Assembly: GCA_029216955.1 (NCBI GenBank)
Contig: JANAVB010033216.1
Coordinates: 11,964,198-12,028,197 of the forward strand
Direction: 5' to 3'
DNA: 64,000 nucleotides
Origin: Iris pallida
Lineage: Eukaryota > Streptophyta > Magnoliopsida > Asparagales > Iridaceae
Below are positions 31,477 through 42,777 of this stretch, one piece after another (position 1 is the stretch's first letter; the number at the start of each line of letters is the position of its first letter). The notes under the pieces were generated by a model, which was not told the origin of the DNA, searched no databases, and saw only the letters and a program-made list of their open reading frames with translations. Both the position numbers and the translations under genes were made by a program.

Positions 31477-34400
31477 CTAGGGTGACATAGCATTTACATC
31501 AAACTCAATATTGTGGAGTATGCCTATTGGAGGAGTGGAGAGCCCCTCGAAAATACGCCGGTTCCGTTCCCTCCACATATGCCAGACAGAAGCAGCTAGT
31601 CGCAATCTGGTAGTCTTGAACCATACATGTCCCCTACTTCTCTGGCCACAAATTCCTGTGATAATGTCACGTATATCTCTGCCTGTGTCACATCCTCCCA
31701 ACGACCTTCGGCACTGTTCAGAGCAGATATACCAGGACACATTACATTCAAAGAACAAATGTCTCATAGATTCATTTTCTGCTTTACACAGCATACACTT
31801 GGGATTGGAGATAGGGATCCCAAACGTAATGAGTCTGTCTCTAGTCAGCAGACGTCCCGACATCAACCGATAGACGCATAGTTGCTCTTGCGAGCCATGC
31901 CTTTACATCAGATGAAGTCAAAATCCTTGCTCCTAGGATTCGTTTGGCGCACCAGGTTGTAGCAACTCTTGAATTGGAATTCCCCTGTAGCTCCGAGATT
32001 GGCAAGCGGATTCCAAATCCATCTATCGGCCAGCTGACTCGGGTCAATGTCTACTGCTCGAATAACCTCTCCAAGCTCTGTCGTGTGGCGGTATATCTTC
32101 GGTCTCCATTCACCATTTCTGATAATATGCTGACACTTCATCCCTCTACCAGCCTCCCTGTGTAGCTGGTCGCCTAGTATCTCTAGTAACGATTTACGCT
32201 CTACCTAAGGGTCCAGCCAGAGATCAGTATCTGTCCCATCTCTCATAATCCGCGAAATAGAAGTTTTGAGGACAGCTCCGTGTCGGAGAATACTTTTAAA
32301 AGTTACCGAGTGGTTATTGTTGAGAGTACAGGACCAGAAGTTGTCCTTCCTCACATACCGACTAGACATCCAGTCTACCCATAACGACCTGCATTTGATG
32401 AACCTCTAAGCCATCTTCACGCTTGAGGCTTCCGTTACTGTCAGGAGTGGTCTGAGCCTCACCCCTCCCTCCTCCCGAGGCCGGCATAGTTGCTCTCAGG
32501 AGATCGCATGTATGCCCTCTCTCCAGATGAAATTGGCACAAATGTTCTCCACTTTTCTGATAGTGGCAACCGGAACTAGAATAGACAGGAGCCAGAATAA
32601 CGCCAGGACAGAGATGACCGACCTCACTAGCTCAATGCGACCGCCAAAGGACAGACCTGCTGCCTGCCATCCTTCTACCCTTCTCTGAGCATACTCTACC
32701 AGGCCCTGACAGTCCAGTTCCCACACATAGTTAACTGTCAGAGGCACCCCAGGTATTTGACCGGCAGCTCCCCTTTTTTCGACGCCTAGGGTAGCCGCTC
32801 TTTCCTCTTTCAGCATACACAAAGAGCTGAAATAGACTCGACTCTTTTTTCGGTTCAGTTGAAGTCCAGAAAGCTTGTCAAACTCATCCATAATCATCGA
32901 TAGCGTGGTCATCCCTCCTATAGATGGCCGAAGGAAAACTAGGAGGTCATCTGCATATATGAGGTGTGAAACATATGACTTGATTTACTTGTACAGAGGC
33001 ACAACCTGTCCACTATGCACCACCATATCCATCAGGCAAGAGAAGTACTCCATGACAAGAGTGAATAGATAAGGAGACGTGGGGTCCCCTTGCCTCAGCC
33101 CTTTATTGCTACGGAAGAACCCATATGGGATGTCCTGGATGAGAACAGAAAAAGTGGAGGTCGAGATGCACTCCCTAATCCTCGATACCCATCTCTCGTC
33201 GAATCCCATAGCAACCACCAGGTGACACAGGAAGTCCCTGTTAACCATGTCATAAGCTTTCCTCAGGTCCAGCTTCACACACGCCTTCTCACTCCCCGGT
33301 TTATTGAACTCCCGCACCATCTCATAAGCGAGCAGGCTGTGCTCCGCGATCGCTCTGCCCTTGATGAAAGCCGTCTGGTTCGGGGAGACCAGGTCCTGCA
33401 TAATCCCCTTTATGCACCGACACATAAGGTGAGTGATTATCTTATAAAGATAATTGCAGCACGCGATAGAACGGAAGTCAACCAGCGAAGTTGCTCCTTC
33501 TTTCTTCGGCACCAGGGTCAGGAACGTGTGGTTGAGCTCCTTCAACAATTTTTTTTCTGTGACGAATTCCTGTACTGCTTCAAGAATCGGCAGCTTCAGC
33601 GAATTCCAGTGACGCTTGTAGAACCCACTACTAAACTCATCCAGCCCTGGAGCCTTGTTAGGGTCCGCCTTCATGATAATAGCCTCCACCTCCTCCAGCC
33701 TGACCGGTGCAAGTAACTGGCTGTTGCCATACGGCGTCATCAGCTTCTTTGTGATGATGTCCGGAAAGACAGACAGATAGTCAGTTTGAAAATATAACTC
33801 TAAATAGTACCTGACAGCCTTCCCCTGGATCGCAGATGGGTCTCCAACCAGCTTGCCCTCTCCATCAAGTAGACGTGAGACACTATTCCTGTGTTGCCTG
33901 GTGCGAATCACATCATAGAAGAACTTGGAACATTGGTCCCCCTCCTTAAGCCAAGAGCATTTAGCGCGTTGTCGCACTAATTTCCTTCTGGAGTCGGAGA
34001 ATGTTGACTTTTCCTATCAATTCCTTTTTCCGTGCCGCTAAGAGCCCATCCAGAATATCAGCTTGCATGGAGATCTGAGTAGCCCTGAGTTCAGCCTCCT
34101 TTTCCTCCAGAGATGGTCGGGGCATGTTCTTCACCTAGCTCCGGATAGCCCTCTTAGTGCGCTTGAGGATGTGCACCATGCGAAATTGAGCCGTTCCCTC
34201 CTGCTGATCGTGAAGCCCCTCGGCCACTGTCTCCATATAGCCTTCGGACAAGTACCAGCTGTTGTTGTATCGGAAAGGACGCGATTTTCAAGTGGGCCGC
34301 TCAGTGAAGCCAACCCTGATCGGAGAGTGATCACTAATCCCAGCAGCTAGGCCCTCTGCCACTGAATTTGGAAAACAACAGAACCATTCACTATTACCCA

Positions 34401-35010
34401 GTGCCCTGTCAAGCTGGCAGGCAACTCTGTGGTGAACAACTTTATTGTGCCAGGTCCAGATGTGCCCCGCTCTCTCGAGCTCCCTCAGGCCAGACTTCAG
34501 AAGATACCTCTGGAAGTCATAACGAATCTGATCGGGAACATGCCGACCTCCCACCTTCTCTTGCCTGTGGAGAAGAGCATTGAAATCACCCAGAAGAAGC
34601 AAGGGGAGGTGCAGACTGTCCGCCATAAGGCCCACTTGGGAGATGCCCCTCTATAGATCTTTTCTACGTCGTCTGTCGTTGTGACCATATACCGCTCCAA
34701 GCATGAATCGGAATCCTTCCCTGTTTGTGAAAGATATCGTAATAAGCTATTCCGACATCAGGGACAGATCACCATCCCAGTTGTTGCAGTTCCATTTGAC
34801 CCAGATCCTTGCTATATCGCATATCGCCAGGTTGTAGAGTTGAACCCGATTGGGGGAGTCCGTCGCGCGAGCGTCCTCTCTCCTTTAATATTAGTTTCCA
34901 GTAGTACAGAGATGTCACAGTTTTCTCTGCGTAAGGCCTCATTAATCTCTCTTCATCTCCCTAAAGAGCATGCACCTTTGACGTTCCAGACGATTACTGC
35001 CATTAATTAT
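31477..35010 (-). pseudogene. LINE ORF2: endonuclease, reverse transcriptase, zf-RVT
   Basis: ORF2 nicks target DNA and primes cDNA synthesis there. On the minus strand: AP-type endonuclease from about 35005 (AVIVWNVKGA), with LLLLGDFNALLHRQ, CQLDRALGNSEW and ISDHSPIRVGF at 34635-34300. Then RT at 33977-32500: DPNKAPGLDEFSSGFYKRHW, DFRSIACCNYLYKIITHLM, KLDLRKAYDMVNRDF, GLRQGDPTSPYLFTLVMEY, a stop at 32985, and YADDLLVFL, the catalytic motif, just after it. The C-terminal zf-RVT domain is at 31866-31477 (CMLCKAENESMRHLFFEC). Other breaks lie between 34288 and 33977, at 32496 and around 32150. Inactive, but all catalytic motifs are legible. Confidence 0.88.
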
Positions 35011-35517
35011 TAAGAGGGTGGGCCCCCTGAAACCCTTCTGGACCAGTATCCGGGGATGGTACCACGTCCGTCGCCGCCATGTCCTCCTCCAGGCCAGGAG
35101 TAGTAGAATGTTGATTCGCTGTTTCGGTGAGCATCAGGACCCAAGCAGGGTTGTCCACATAGAGCGACTCTTTGTAGCCAAGCATACAACCTTCCTCCCG
35201 TGGGTGCCCGTCGTGTATTGGGCCAGCATGTCTCTTCCTACTATAAACTCTCTCCTCGGACACACCACCTTCTCCCCTATGCTTTCGTCCCGACGCCGTC
35301 ATGCCTCTGGTGACCATACTCCTCTGGGCGGTAAAAGTAACCATAGCCACATTGGGATGCTCTGGCTGCGGAGAGATAGTCAGACCCAGTCTACTGGCAT
35401 TCTCCATCTGCCGGTCCCCTCCTGCAGGCCACCCTCTACCCTCTCTTCAACTCCAATACTCTCTGCCACCCGAGATGCTCCAGGGTCCACAGCTGACTCC
35501 AGGGGGATCACAGTCTT

Positions 35518-37102
35518 CTAACCTCCATTTGGGCATGTACTAGAGAGATGATGGAAACAAGCACATTGGGAACAGTCAGGTGGTACCCATTCGTACTCAA
35601 CTTTCTGAGTGAGCACCTCCCCGGACGGGACCTCATACTCCAGCAGACTCGGGAGCTCTCTACCGGCGCTGGTCTCTACGAACATCCGAGCATACATCAG
35701 CCTTGACCGAAAGGCTGTAGCATCGTCAGCCTTAATCGGTTTGCCCACCAAGCTGACAAGCCTCATAAGCAGGAGGATGCTCCAATATCTGACTGAAAAC
35801 GCCGGGAAGCGAATCCAAACAAGAATACCATTGAAGACATCCTTCTTACATCGCAACTCCGGAGTCCACTCTTTCAAAATAATCAGTCTTCCATCAAATG
35901 TCCAAGGCCCTCCTTGGGTAATCCTGACGACGTCTTCCGCAAGTCCAAACTTCACATAATAGAAGCCATTCTCCCTCGCAAAAACTTCCATGCTTCCTTT
36001 TGGCTGCTAAATACGTGTCGCATATGCCCGAATCTGCCCATAGAAAGGCTTGTTCCCCAGCACGTACAAGACCAACGTGTTTTTCCAGAAAGTTGTCACC
36101 TCCGCTATCTCATCCGCAGGGAACGAGGCTCGAAAGCCACTCCCTACCTTCTTTGGTGGCACGTACTCTATTGACGATGGACATTTGGATCCTACTGGCT
36201 TGCATATGTCTGTCCAAGACTTGCCCGCAGGGTGGGTAGACGTCCCTGGAGACCATGGGGCGTCACTAGGGGAAGAGGACCTTAGGCCCTGGCCCCACAT
36301 GTCAGAAGCTTTCCCTTTCCCTTTATCCGCCACCGACGCCTTGGGTCGCCACCCAGACGTCCTATCGCCAGTACTATTCCCCGACCGTGGGGGACCACCT
36401 AGGCCATGAGATGTCTTCCGTGTCCCCGAACCTACTCCTGTCCTTCTGTCGGAGGGGTAGCGCGCCATTGGATGGGGCATCTGTCCTATACTCATTTCTT
36501 GACTCCATCCGCCCTCCTTGCCCATACTCCTACCTCTGTAACCTCTCCTAACCGTCGTCCAGCCACCGTTCTCCATTTGTCTACCATGAGATCCAGGCAT
36601 GGATCCAGGTTGGAAAGCTGGCGGTCCCGACAGATTCGGAACCCATCGATCGGGTCCGATGAGAGGCACGTCCTCCACAGCCGTTCCCCCGTCGTCGCCT
36701 TCGAGCCGCCCACATTCACGCCTTTCCCGGCCGCGTCGGCCACGGCTACGCCGAACCTGACCAGCCCGCTCCCAGCCTTGCCTCCTCCGCCCACGCCGCC
36801 ATCGCCGCCGCCCGCGCCCCTGTCCAATGCGCACCCAGGCGGCCCTCTCCCGGTCAGCCCTAGGCGCGACTCCAGCGCCCGCGCTGCTACAGCCACCGCC
36901 AGCGCCGCCACCTCCAGCGCCGCCACCTCCAGCGCCGCCACCTCCAGCGTCGCCAGCTCCAGCGTCGGCCTTGGCCGGCCCGCCGCCGGCCGGGCTGCCG
37001 CTGGACGACCCACCGCTGCCGAGAGCGCCGGGTTCCCAGGTGAGGGACCCCGTAGGGTTTTCTCCCGATCGTCCAGTAGTCCGCTCTCCCATCGTTTTTT
37101 CC

Positions 37103-37106
<4 letters not shown>
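35518..37106 (-). pseudogene. LINE ORF1: DUF4283 and CCHC zinc knuckle protein
   Basis: Plant L1 ORF1, an RNA-binding coat-like protein. From the 5' end: low-complexity Gly/Ala/Arg-rich region (15-bp repeats at 36893-36960 giving GGGGA), a basic/Gly-Ser linker, then DUF4283: IAEVTTFWKNTLVLYVLGNK, a TAG stop at 36007-36009 in the same frame, and GFYYVKFGLAEDVVRITQGG, PWTFDGRLIILKEWTPEL. The knuckle CSQCACFHHLSSTC follows and a stop at 35518. Only one in-frame stop interrupts it, at about residue 388 of the long frame. The short YIYIY stretch of that frame upstream of 37106 is just the (TA)n tract. Confidence 0.82.
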
Positions 37107-37159
<53 letters not shown>

Positions 37160-37162
<3 letters not shown>

Positions 37163-37784
37163 GAGCGGATCAAAAGCCTCCCTTAGAAAATTCCCTAAAA
37201 GCTCCCTCACTCTCAGCCGTCCATTTAATGTTAATATTAATGTTAACTAGCATATGTGCACGTGCCTTGCACGTATTTTAATATTCTTTTAATTAACTTA
37301 GGAACACTTTTTAGGAAGACCAAAGGGTAGTCTACCTAATTATTAAGTTGACTTTATTAAAATTAATGAACAATTTTAAACTAATATAGACATGCAAGGG
37401 TATTTTCGGAATTCAAAATTTTCACCATCCAAGTTTTCCTATTATATAGTAGAATAGATTAATGAACAATTTTAAATTAATATAGACATGCAAGGGTATT
37501 TTCGGAAATCAAAATTTTCACCATCCAAGTTTTCCTATTATATAGTAGAATAGATATTAATGTTAATATTAATGTTAATATTAATATTAATATTAATATT
37601 ATTTTTATTTTTATATTAATGTTAATGTTAATATTAATATTAATGTTAATGTTAATGTTAATATTAATCTTAATGTTAAGTTTAATGTTAATTTTAGTAT
37701 TTAACATTAATATTAACATTAAATGGACGGCTGAGAGTGAGAGGTTTTTTAGGGGGTTTTCTAAGGAGGGCTTTTGATCCGCTT

Positions 37785-37785
<1 letters not shown>
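37160..37785. mobile_element. Long-TIR MITE inserted in a TA tract
   Basis: 626 bp with about 70-bp TIRs: 37160-37229 (gggagcggatcaaaagcctc ... gccgtccatttaatg) and, inverted, 37716-37785 (ggaagcggatcaaaagccct ...). It is flanked by (TA)n on both sides, so the TSD cannot be read. Inside, a segment of about 97 bp is duplicated (aatatagacatgcaagggta... at about 37383 and 37479), followed by TTAATATTAATGTTAA simple sequence 37555-37715. No coding. Confidence 0.85.
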
Positions 37786-37827
<42 letters not shown>

Positions 37828-37840
37828 TCTCTTATCAATA

Positions 37841-38478
37841 GTGACAAGCAATGCTATTGAAGCACGATCTCTCTCCTTAACGTGGTATTTCCGCTCAAGA
37901 TTATATTCTCTCGAGTGTGAGGCTTGTCAATTAGGCAAGCATGATTGTTCTTCTTTTCCTTATAAAGTCGACAAATGGAGTTTATTTCCGTTTGACTTAG
38001 TTCATTCCGATATTCGAGGTCCTATGTCCAGTATGTTGTGGATGAATGGTGCTTTATTACCTTTATTAATGCTTATTCTTGTCTCACTTGGATTTGTATT
38101 TTGAAGAATCAATTTTAGGTTTGTAATATATTTAAACTCTCTAATCAAGAACTGAAAACAAAGTTTGCCTTTGGCATTAAAGTTTTTCGTACTGACATTG
38201 CTTTAGAATACATGCACCAAGATTTGTCTTCTTATTGTGCTTCACAAGGTATTATTCACCTTACGTATCTTTTTTTTATACTTCTCAACAAAATGACGTT
38301 GTTGAAAGAAAGAATCCACATTTTCTTGTTATCACTTGTATGTCTATTGATCAAATGGATATTTTGAAGTACTTGTGGAGTGATGCCGTCCATCATCTCG
38401 TATGCCCTTCTCTGACATTGATGACCAAATTCCTTATTCATATCTTTATCCATCTCAGCTTCTTTATCATGTCACAAC
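37841..38478 (+). pseudogene. Copia A pol remnant: GAG-pre-integrase and integrase
   Basis: CEACQLGKHDCSSFPYKVDK then FPFDLVHSDIRGPMS is the canonical Copia GAG-pre-integrase/integrase junction (His-Cys zinc finger end and first catalytic Asp region). It continues in shifting frames with SCLTWI, then IKVFRTDIALEY (second Asp region) and NDVVERKN..LVI (Glu region, normally NGVAERKNRHL). Frameshifts at about 38100 and 38160. It is interrupted at 38478 by the LARD and continues at 45023. Confidence 0.8.
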
Positions 38479-40734
38479 TGTAGTGCCCCGTCCCGCTCAG
38501 TCAATCGGAGAAATCGGAACGCTGACGGCGTTCGGACTTAGCCTTGCAACGGCTACTCGAAGACATTGCTCGGTCGAGGCGACCGCTCGCTCAGGTGGGG
38601 TAGTTTCGGTGAACTTGCCTCATCTTTGCCATCACATAATAAATCGTGTTTTCAATTTGCACAAGTAGGCTTAATAATAAAAGAGATGAATCCACATAGC
38701 TAAGGGAATAATCCCGACGGATCAAAATGTGTTAGAACATGGAAAAACGTCACACGGTCGGCTTAGAGTTGGTGCACGACGTGCTTTGAAAATGACACTC
38801 GATCCTTCGTCCCGTGGCCTGGGAGAAGGAAAGTTGGTTGAGTAGGCAAAGTTATGAACGTAGTCTAAGTCATAGGCGTCGCCCGCGTAAATGCTCGATA
38901 AAGCATGTACGCTTCCATGATGCAAGGCTTGGCATAGCCTTTGCTCGTCCCTTGAGTTAAGTTATAGGCTTGGTGAAGTTAGGCAAAGTGATGGTGGTCG
39001 ACCTAAGTCATTCCAAGCACGGTCCTACGAGTCCTACGGCTGGGTATGACAACTTAGTCTTACGGTTTCAAGCCCGTCATATAGAGTATCTCTTGGGCGG
39101 TGGCGTCGCGTAGAGTTCAAGTTGGTTTAAGACACGATGTCACGGACTTAGTGTTTTCAGGCACGGGCCACAGTTGATTCATTGAGTTTGGAAAGTGTTG
39201 TGAATAGTTGTTCTTGAGTTGAGTAAAATGATAGGGCAAGAAAGAAGAATGCTCGCGACTACGGGTCGTCGAGGCAAGATCTCAGAGGTGAGACGTATTG
39301 AACTTGACCCTGAGAGAGATGATAATACTAGAGGTGGAATGACTGTGTGATACGTCAGTTGAGTCGAGTCTTGCATAGTCATGGACAACTTGTCGACAAG
39401 GTAGAGTTTCCTCGAACGGTAGCCCGACGGAAGGGGACCGGTTCTTGAGAAGCAGCATTAGCACGTGCTGGATGACCGCACAAGTTAGCGCAGAGGATTG
39501 CCAGCGGGGCTAGCTACCCACCTGGCAAGGGCGGCCGCCTAACAAGCTAAAGGAGTCCAGGATGGCTCTGGGTGTCAGTGACCAAATCATATAGATGAGT
39601 CGGCATGGCGACAAATCCGCGTGTGTGCCTTTGGATTGAGTTGAGTTGTAGGATGTGTGTACAGTTGGAATACAATGTTTGGTCCTAAGATGTGGCATCA
39701 ACATAGGCGACGTGCTTCGGCATGAGATGTGGCGTCGAGTCTTGAGTTGTCGGCATATAAGTTGTATATGTTGGTTGAGTTGTTTGAGTTTAAGTCGGAA
39801 AACCACCGCAAGGCAAAGTTGGTCGAGTGACACTAACATTCACAAGTCTTGATTGGGTCAGTTGGTAATCAAAGTAGCAAGGGCCGCGAGGCGGCGATAT
39901 GGTTGAGTCGCACATAGTTGCGAGGCACGGCACAAAGGACTTATAGCACGGTCACACGGGAATGGAGCCTCATCGCGTAGTTGCGTCTCTGATTTTGGCC
40001 GAAAGACAAGCACGACTTGATAGGTTAACATTGTTTGAGTCGACATTGTCGTTGCAAGCACGAGATGGTCTAGAGACACAGAATAGGCAAGGCGTCGGTC
40101 ATAAAACTGATCCTAAGGCAAGAGTAGAAAGACAATCAAAAAGGGGACTATGTTGCACAAAGTAAAGTAAACGTGTTGGTTTTGTATGGGTGGACGAGGA
40201 GCTCATTCCACCAGTACAGTTGAGTACTGACACCCACATAGTTTACATGTGCAGGCACAGGTAGAAGCTCGTGGCGCGGAGCTCGCTTGGATGCGTCGAG
40301 GCACAGAGTTCCTTGTCGATTCAAAGCGTGCGGCCGCATGGAGAAAAGACTTATACGGGACATAATGTATGGACATCGCCTTCCGAAGCTTCCGCTGGAG
40401 TCAAGACTTGTATTGAGAGATGAGAGAGAGAGAGAGAGCAGAGTGACTTGTAATGTGAGCTTGAGTGAACTTGAGAGAATTGTAATCTTGGCCTTGCGCC
40501 CATTGTAACCTTTGTTTCAATATCAATAAAAGAGTGTTTTGTAAAGACTTGTGTTTGCTTTTTAAAATTTCGCTGCTATTATTCAATGTCTCTGCTCGGG
40601 ACTTCTGTGCGACGACCCCGTCGCAACCGCTGAAATCGGCCGTTATGGAACCTGCCTTGCACGAGCGCAATCTAGGCTCGTACGGCATCACGCCTTAGCG
40701 AGGACGATCGCTCCTACGGGAGCGGGGCGTGACA
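38479..40734 (+). repeat. LARD 5' LTR
   Basis: TG...CA, 2256 bp. A polyadenylation-like AATAAA occurs at about 40526 (ttcaatatcaataaaagagtg), after a GAGAGA microsatellite at 40425. Short ORFs are identical in the other LTR and unrecognised. Confidence 0.92.
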
Positions 40735-40737
40735 TAA

Positions 40738-40749
40738 TGGTATCAGAGC
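40738..40749 (+). other. LARD primer-binding site
   Basis: tggtatcagagc, complementary to the 3' end of initiator tRNA-Met, 3 bp after the LTR. Confidence 0.9.
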
Positions 40750-42777
40750 ACGGCTTTACGTCCTTGGACTACCAATTGAATTCTTTAACTTCGTTGTTCC
40801 GCAAACTCTGAATTGTTGCTTCCGCAAAGTTGATATCGTTGGTGCGCTCTCTCTCAATTGTCCCACGGGATGTCCATACAATAAGTCTATCTATTTTGCA
40901 AAACGTAGTGGAACAGATTTTGACAACAAAACAAAAAGATGGTTCACGTAAGCACGGTTGGCTAAGTCGGGCTGGACATATACACCAAAGTTGCGTCGAC
41001 CTTAGAAAAGTCGAGTGCGGGAATTGAATAGTGTCGAGCAAGAATGAGTTGAGCTCGATTGAGTAAAGTGAGTCGACTATCGATAGGGGTGCTATCGAGC
41101 GACGATATCGTCGGTGCGATATAGGTGAGCGTGCCTGAAAATTGAGGAATGGTTCGAACGGAAAATTTAAAGAAGTGGATTTTGATTCGAATGATAAGTT
41201 GATGATTTGTTGAATGACTTCATCCCTGAGTGGTGTATGCGATAGCCTCAGGGATGTCGATCGAATGATTGAGGAAATTGATGTTGTGAATGATTCGAGG
41301 GATAATGATCGAACTTAAAGTTAAATGTCGAGGAGATTATCCAGTCGGACAATAGCATCATTGGTACGACTCGAAATTTTGTTGCAACAGAAGATCGTCA
41401 GGTTACGCATATCGTCGATGGTATTGAGGCGTATCAAAGATCGATATGCGATAACTCGGGGGTACTCTGACTCGGCGAAAAACGATCGTGCAAGTGTTAT
41501 TGTTCGGTTGGATACTATACTTAGGATTTTGATCGAGATGAATGTTGGATGAAAATGATTGTGTCTTGATGGTTACGCAGAAAACCACAACGTCGACGAT
41601 CTTGTCTTGCGCGAGCGCAACTCTAGCCTCGCACATGCGTCGCGTCGGATTTAGGACGATCGTTCTGCGTGAGCGCTGACATGGTGATTCATGTCGCGGG
41701 AATGATCAAACTCAGAAAAAATCAGGACGCGACAACTTCGATTGTCTCGACTTGTCGGTTTGATGCAAAGAAAAATTTGAGGATGTTAGGACTTGCGATA
41801 GATGAATGAAACTTGAGGATTGAGTAGGTCCAATCCGCGCATCGAAAATAAACTAGTCTAGACGCAAATAAGAGTTACGTCCCGATGAGAATGATTATTC
41901 CGCGGGAGCGTTGTATGGTGATTCATGAACCACCGTGGATAATCGAACTCGCGTGAGATCGAGGTGCAACATATTGTTAAGCTAGACGACCTCATGATCG
42001 AATACGTGAATTAGGGTGAATGACTTAGGGAATATGAAATGTGAATTATGGTTTAGCGATGGATTGTGTCGTAGCGTGCTTGACTTGGAAGGGATGATAG
42101 GAAGATTATGTCGAACGTGTTCGAAGATATTGACTATGCGAAATGGCTTTGCTGAATGACTCAGACCCCGTGCGACGAATGTTGGCATGTGCGTAGGGGA
42201 TCGATGCTCGATGTTTAGAAATCGGAGTGATGCGAGCTTGCGTAGAAAACCCCGTACCATCAATTTGGTTTGACCTTAGGATGGGGTCAGTGTTGATATT
42301 GTTGTTTGGGAACTATGATTCCAATACTGACGGAAAGACATAGCCTAGCGGTTAGGCAGACGTTCGAGTGTGAAGTGGTAGGATTTGTGGAGGCACCACT
42401 CGCGAGTATCGGTTGACATGCATGTATATCAGGGACGCTTGAATGCGTGCACGATCCGACTCGAGTGGCGATGGCGGGATTCGCTATCACGAGGCTTGGT
42501 TGAAATGCACGTATTTTGGGGACGCCTAAGATATGTGCACGATCCATACTAAGTGATACGTTGAATTCAAGTGAGGCTTGAGGAACAGGAAAGTGTCGAG
42601 GATTTTGAGATCGTAAGTTTTGAAGAAAGGATTGAGGGTAGCACGAGCGTGGCTCGGATTTGAGAAATGCATAGGCGTAGTGTGTGCGAGAGTTCGTGAA
42701 TGTTGAGTAAAGTGATAGGTCAATAAGTAAGTACTCAGTTAGTTTCGATGACGAAACTTTTTCTGAGTGGTGTATGA
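40750..42777 (+). other. LARD internal region, non-coding
   Basis: No ORF above 93 codons and no retroviral motif. Rich in TCGA, GATCGA and GAATGATT words. Just before the 3' LTR: ttcgatgacgaaactttttctgagtggtgta, which recalls the end of Gypsy pol (FDDETF...) and its 3' junction; a related phrase, ctgagtggtgtatg, is at about 41227. This suggests descent from a Ty3/Gypsy element. Confidence 0.7.

Larger units (their letters stand above)
31405..37106 (-). mobile_element. L1-type LINE (non-LTR retrotransposon), nearly full length
   Basis: Minus-strand element of about 5.7 kb with ORF1 (gag-like) and ORF2 (endonuclease-RT-zinc finger). The 3' end on the minus strand reads ...ggaataaaatttaccctttt tcc followed by (AT)n, which acts as its tail. 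The 5' end abuts a TA tract, just upstream of ORF1. Both ORFs carry stops and frameshifts. It inserted into the TA-rich part of Copia A's left LTR. Confidence 0.85.

Noticed and set aside
33090..33716. 208-codon plus-strand ORF
   Set aside because: Shadow of the LINE reverse transcriptase, which is clearly coded on the minus strand with conserved motifs.
36406..37281. 291-codon plus-strand ORF, Pro/Ala-rich
   Set aside because: Complement of the GC-rich LINE ORF1 repeats and the TA tract.
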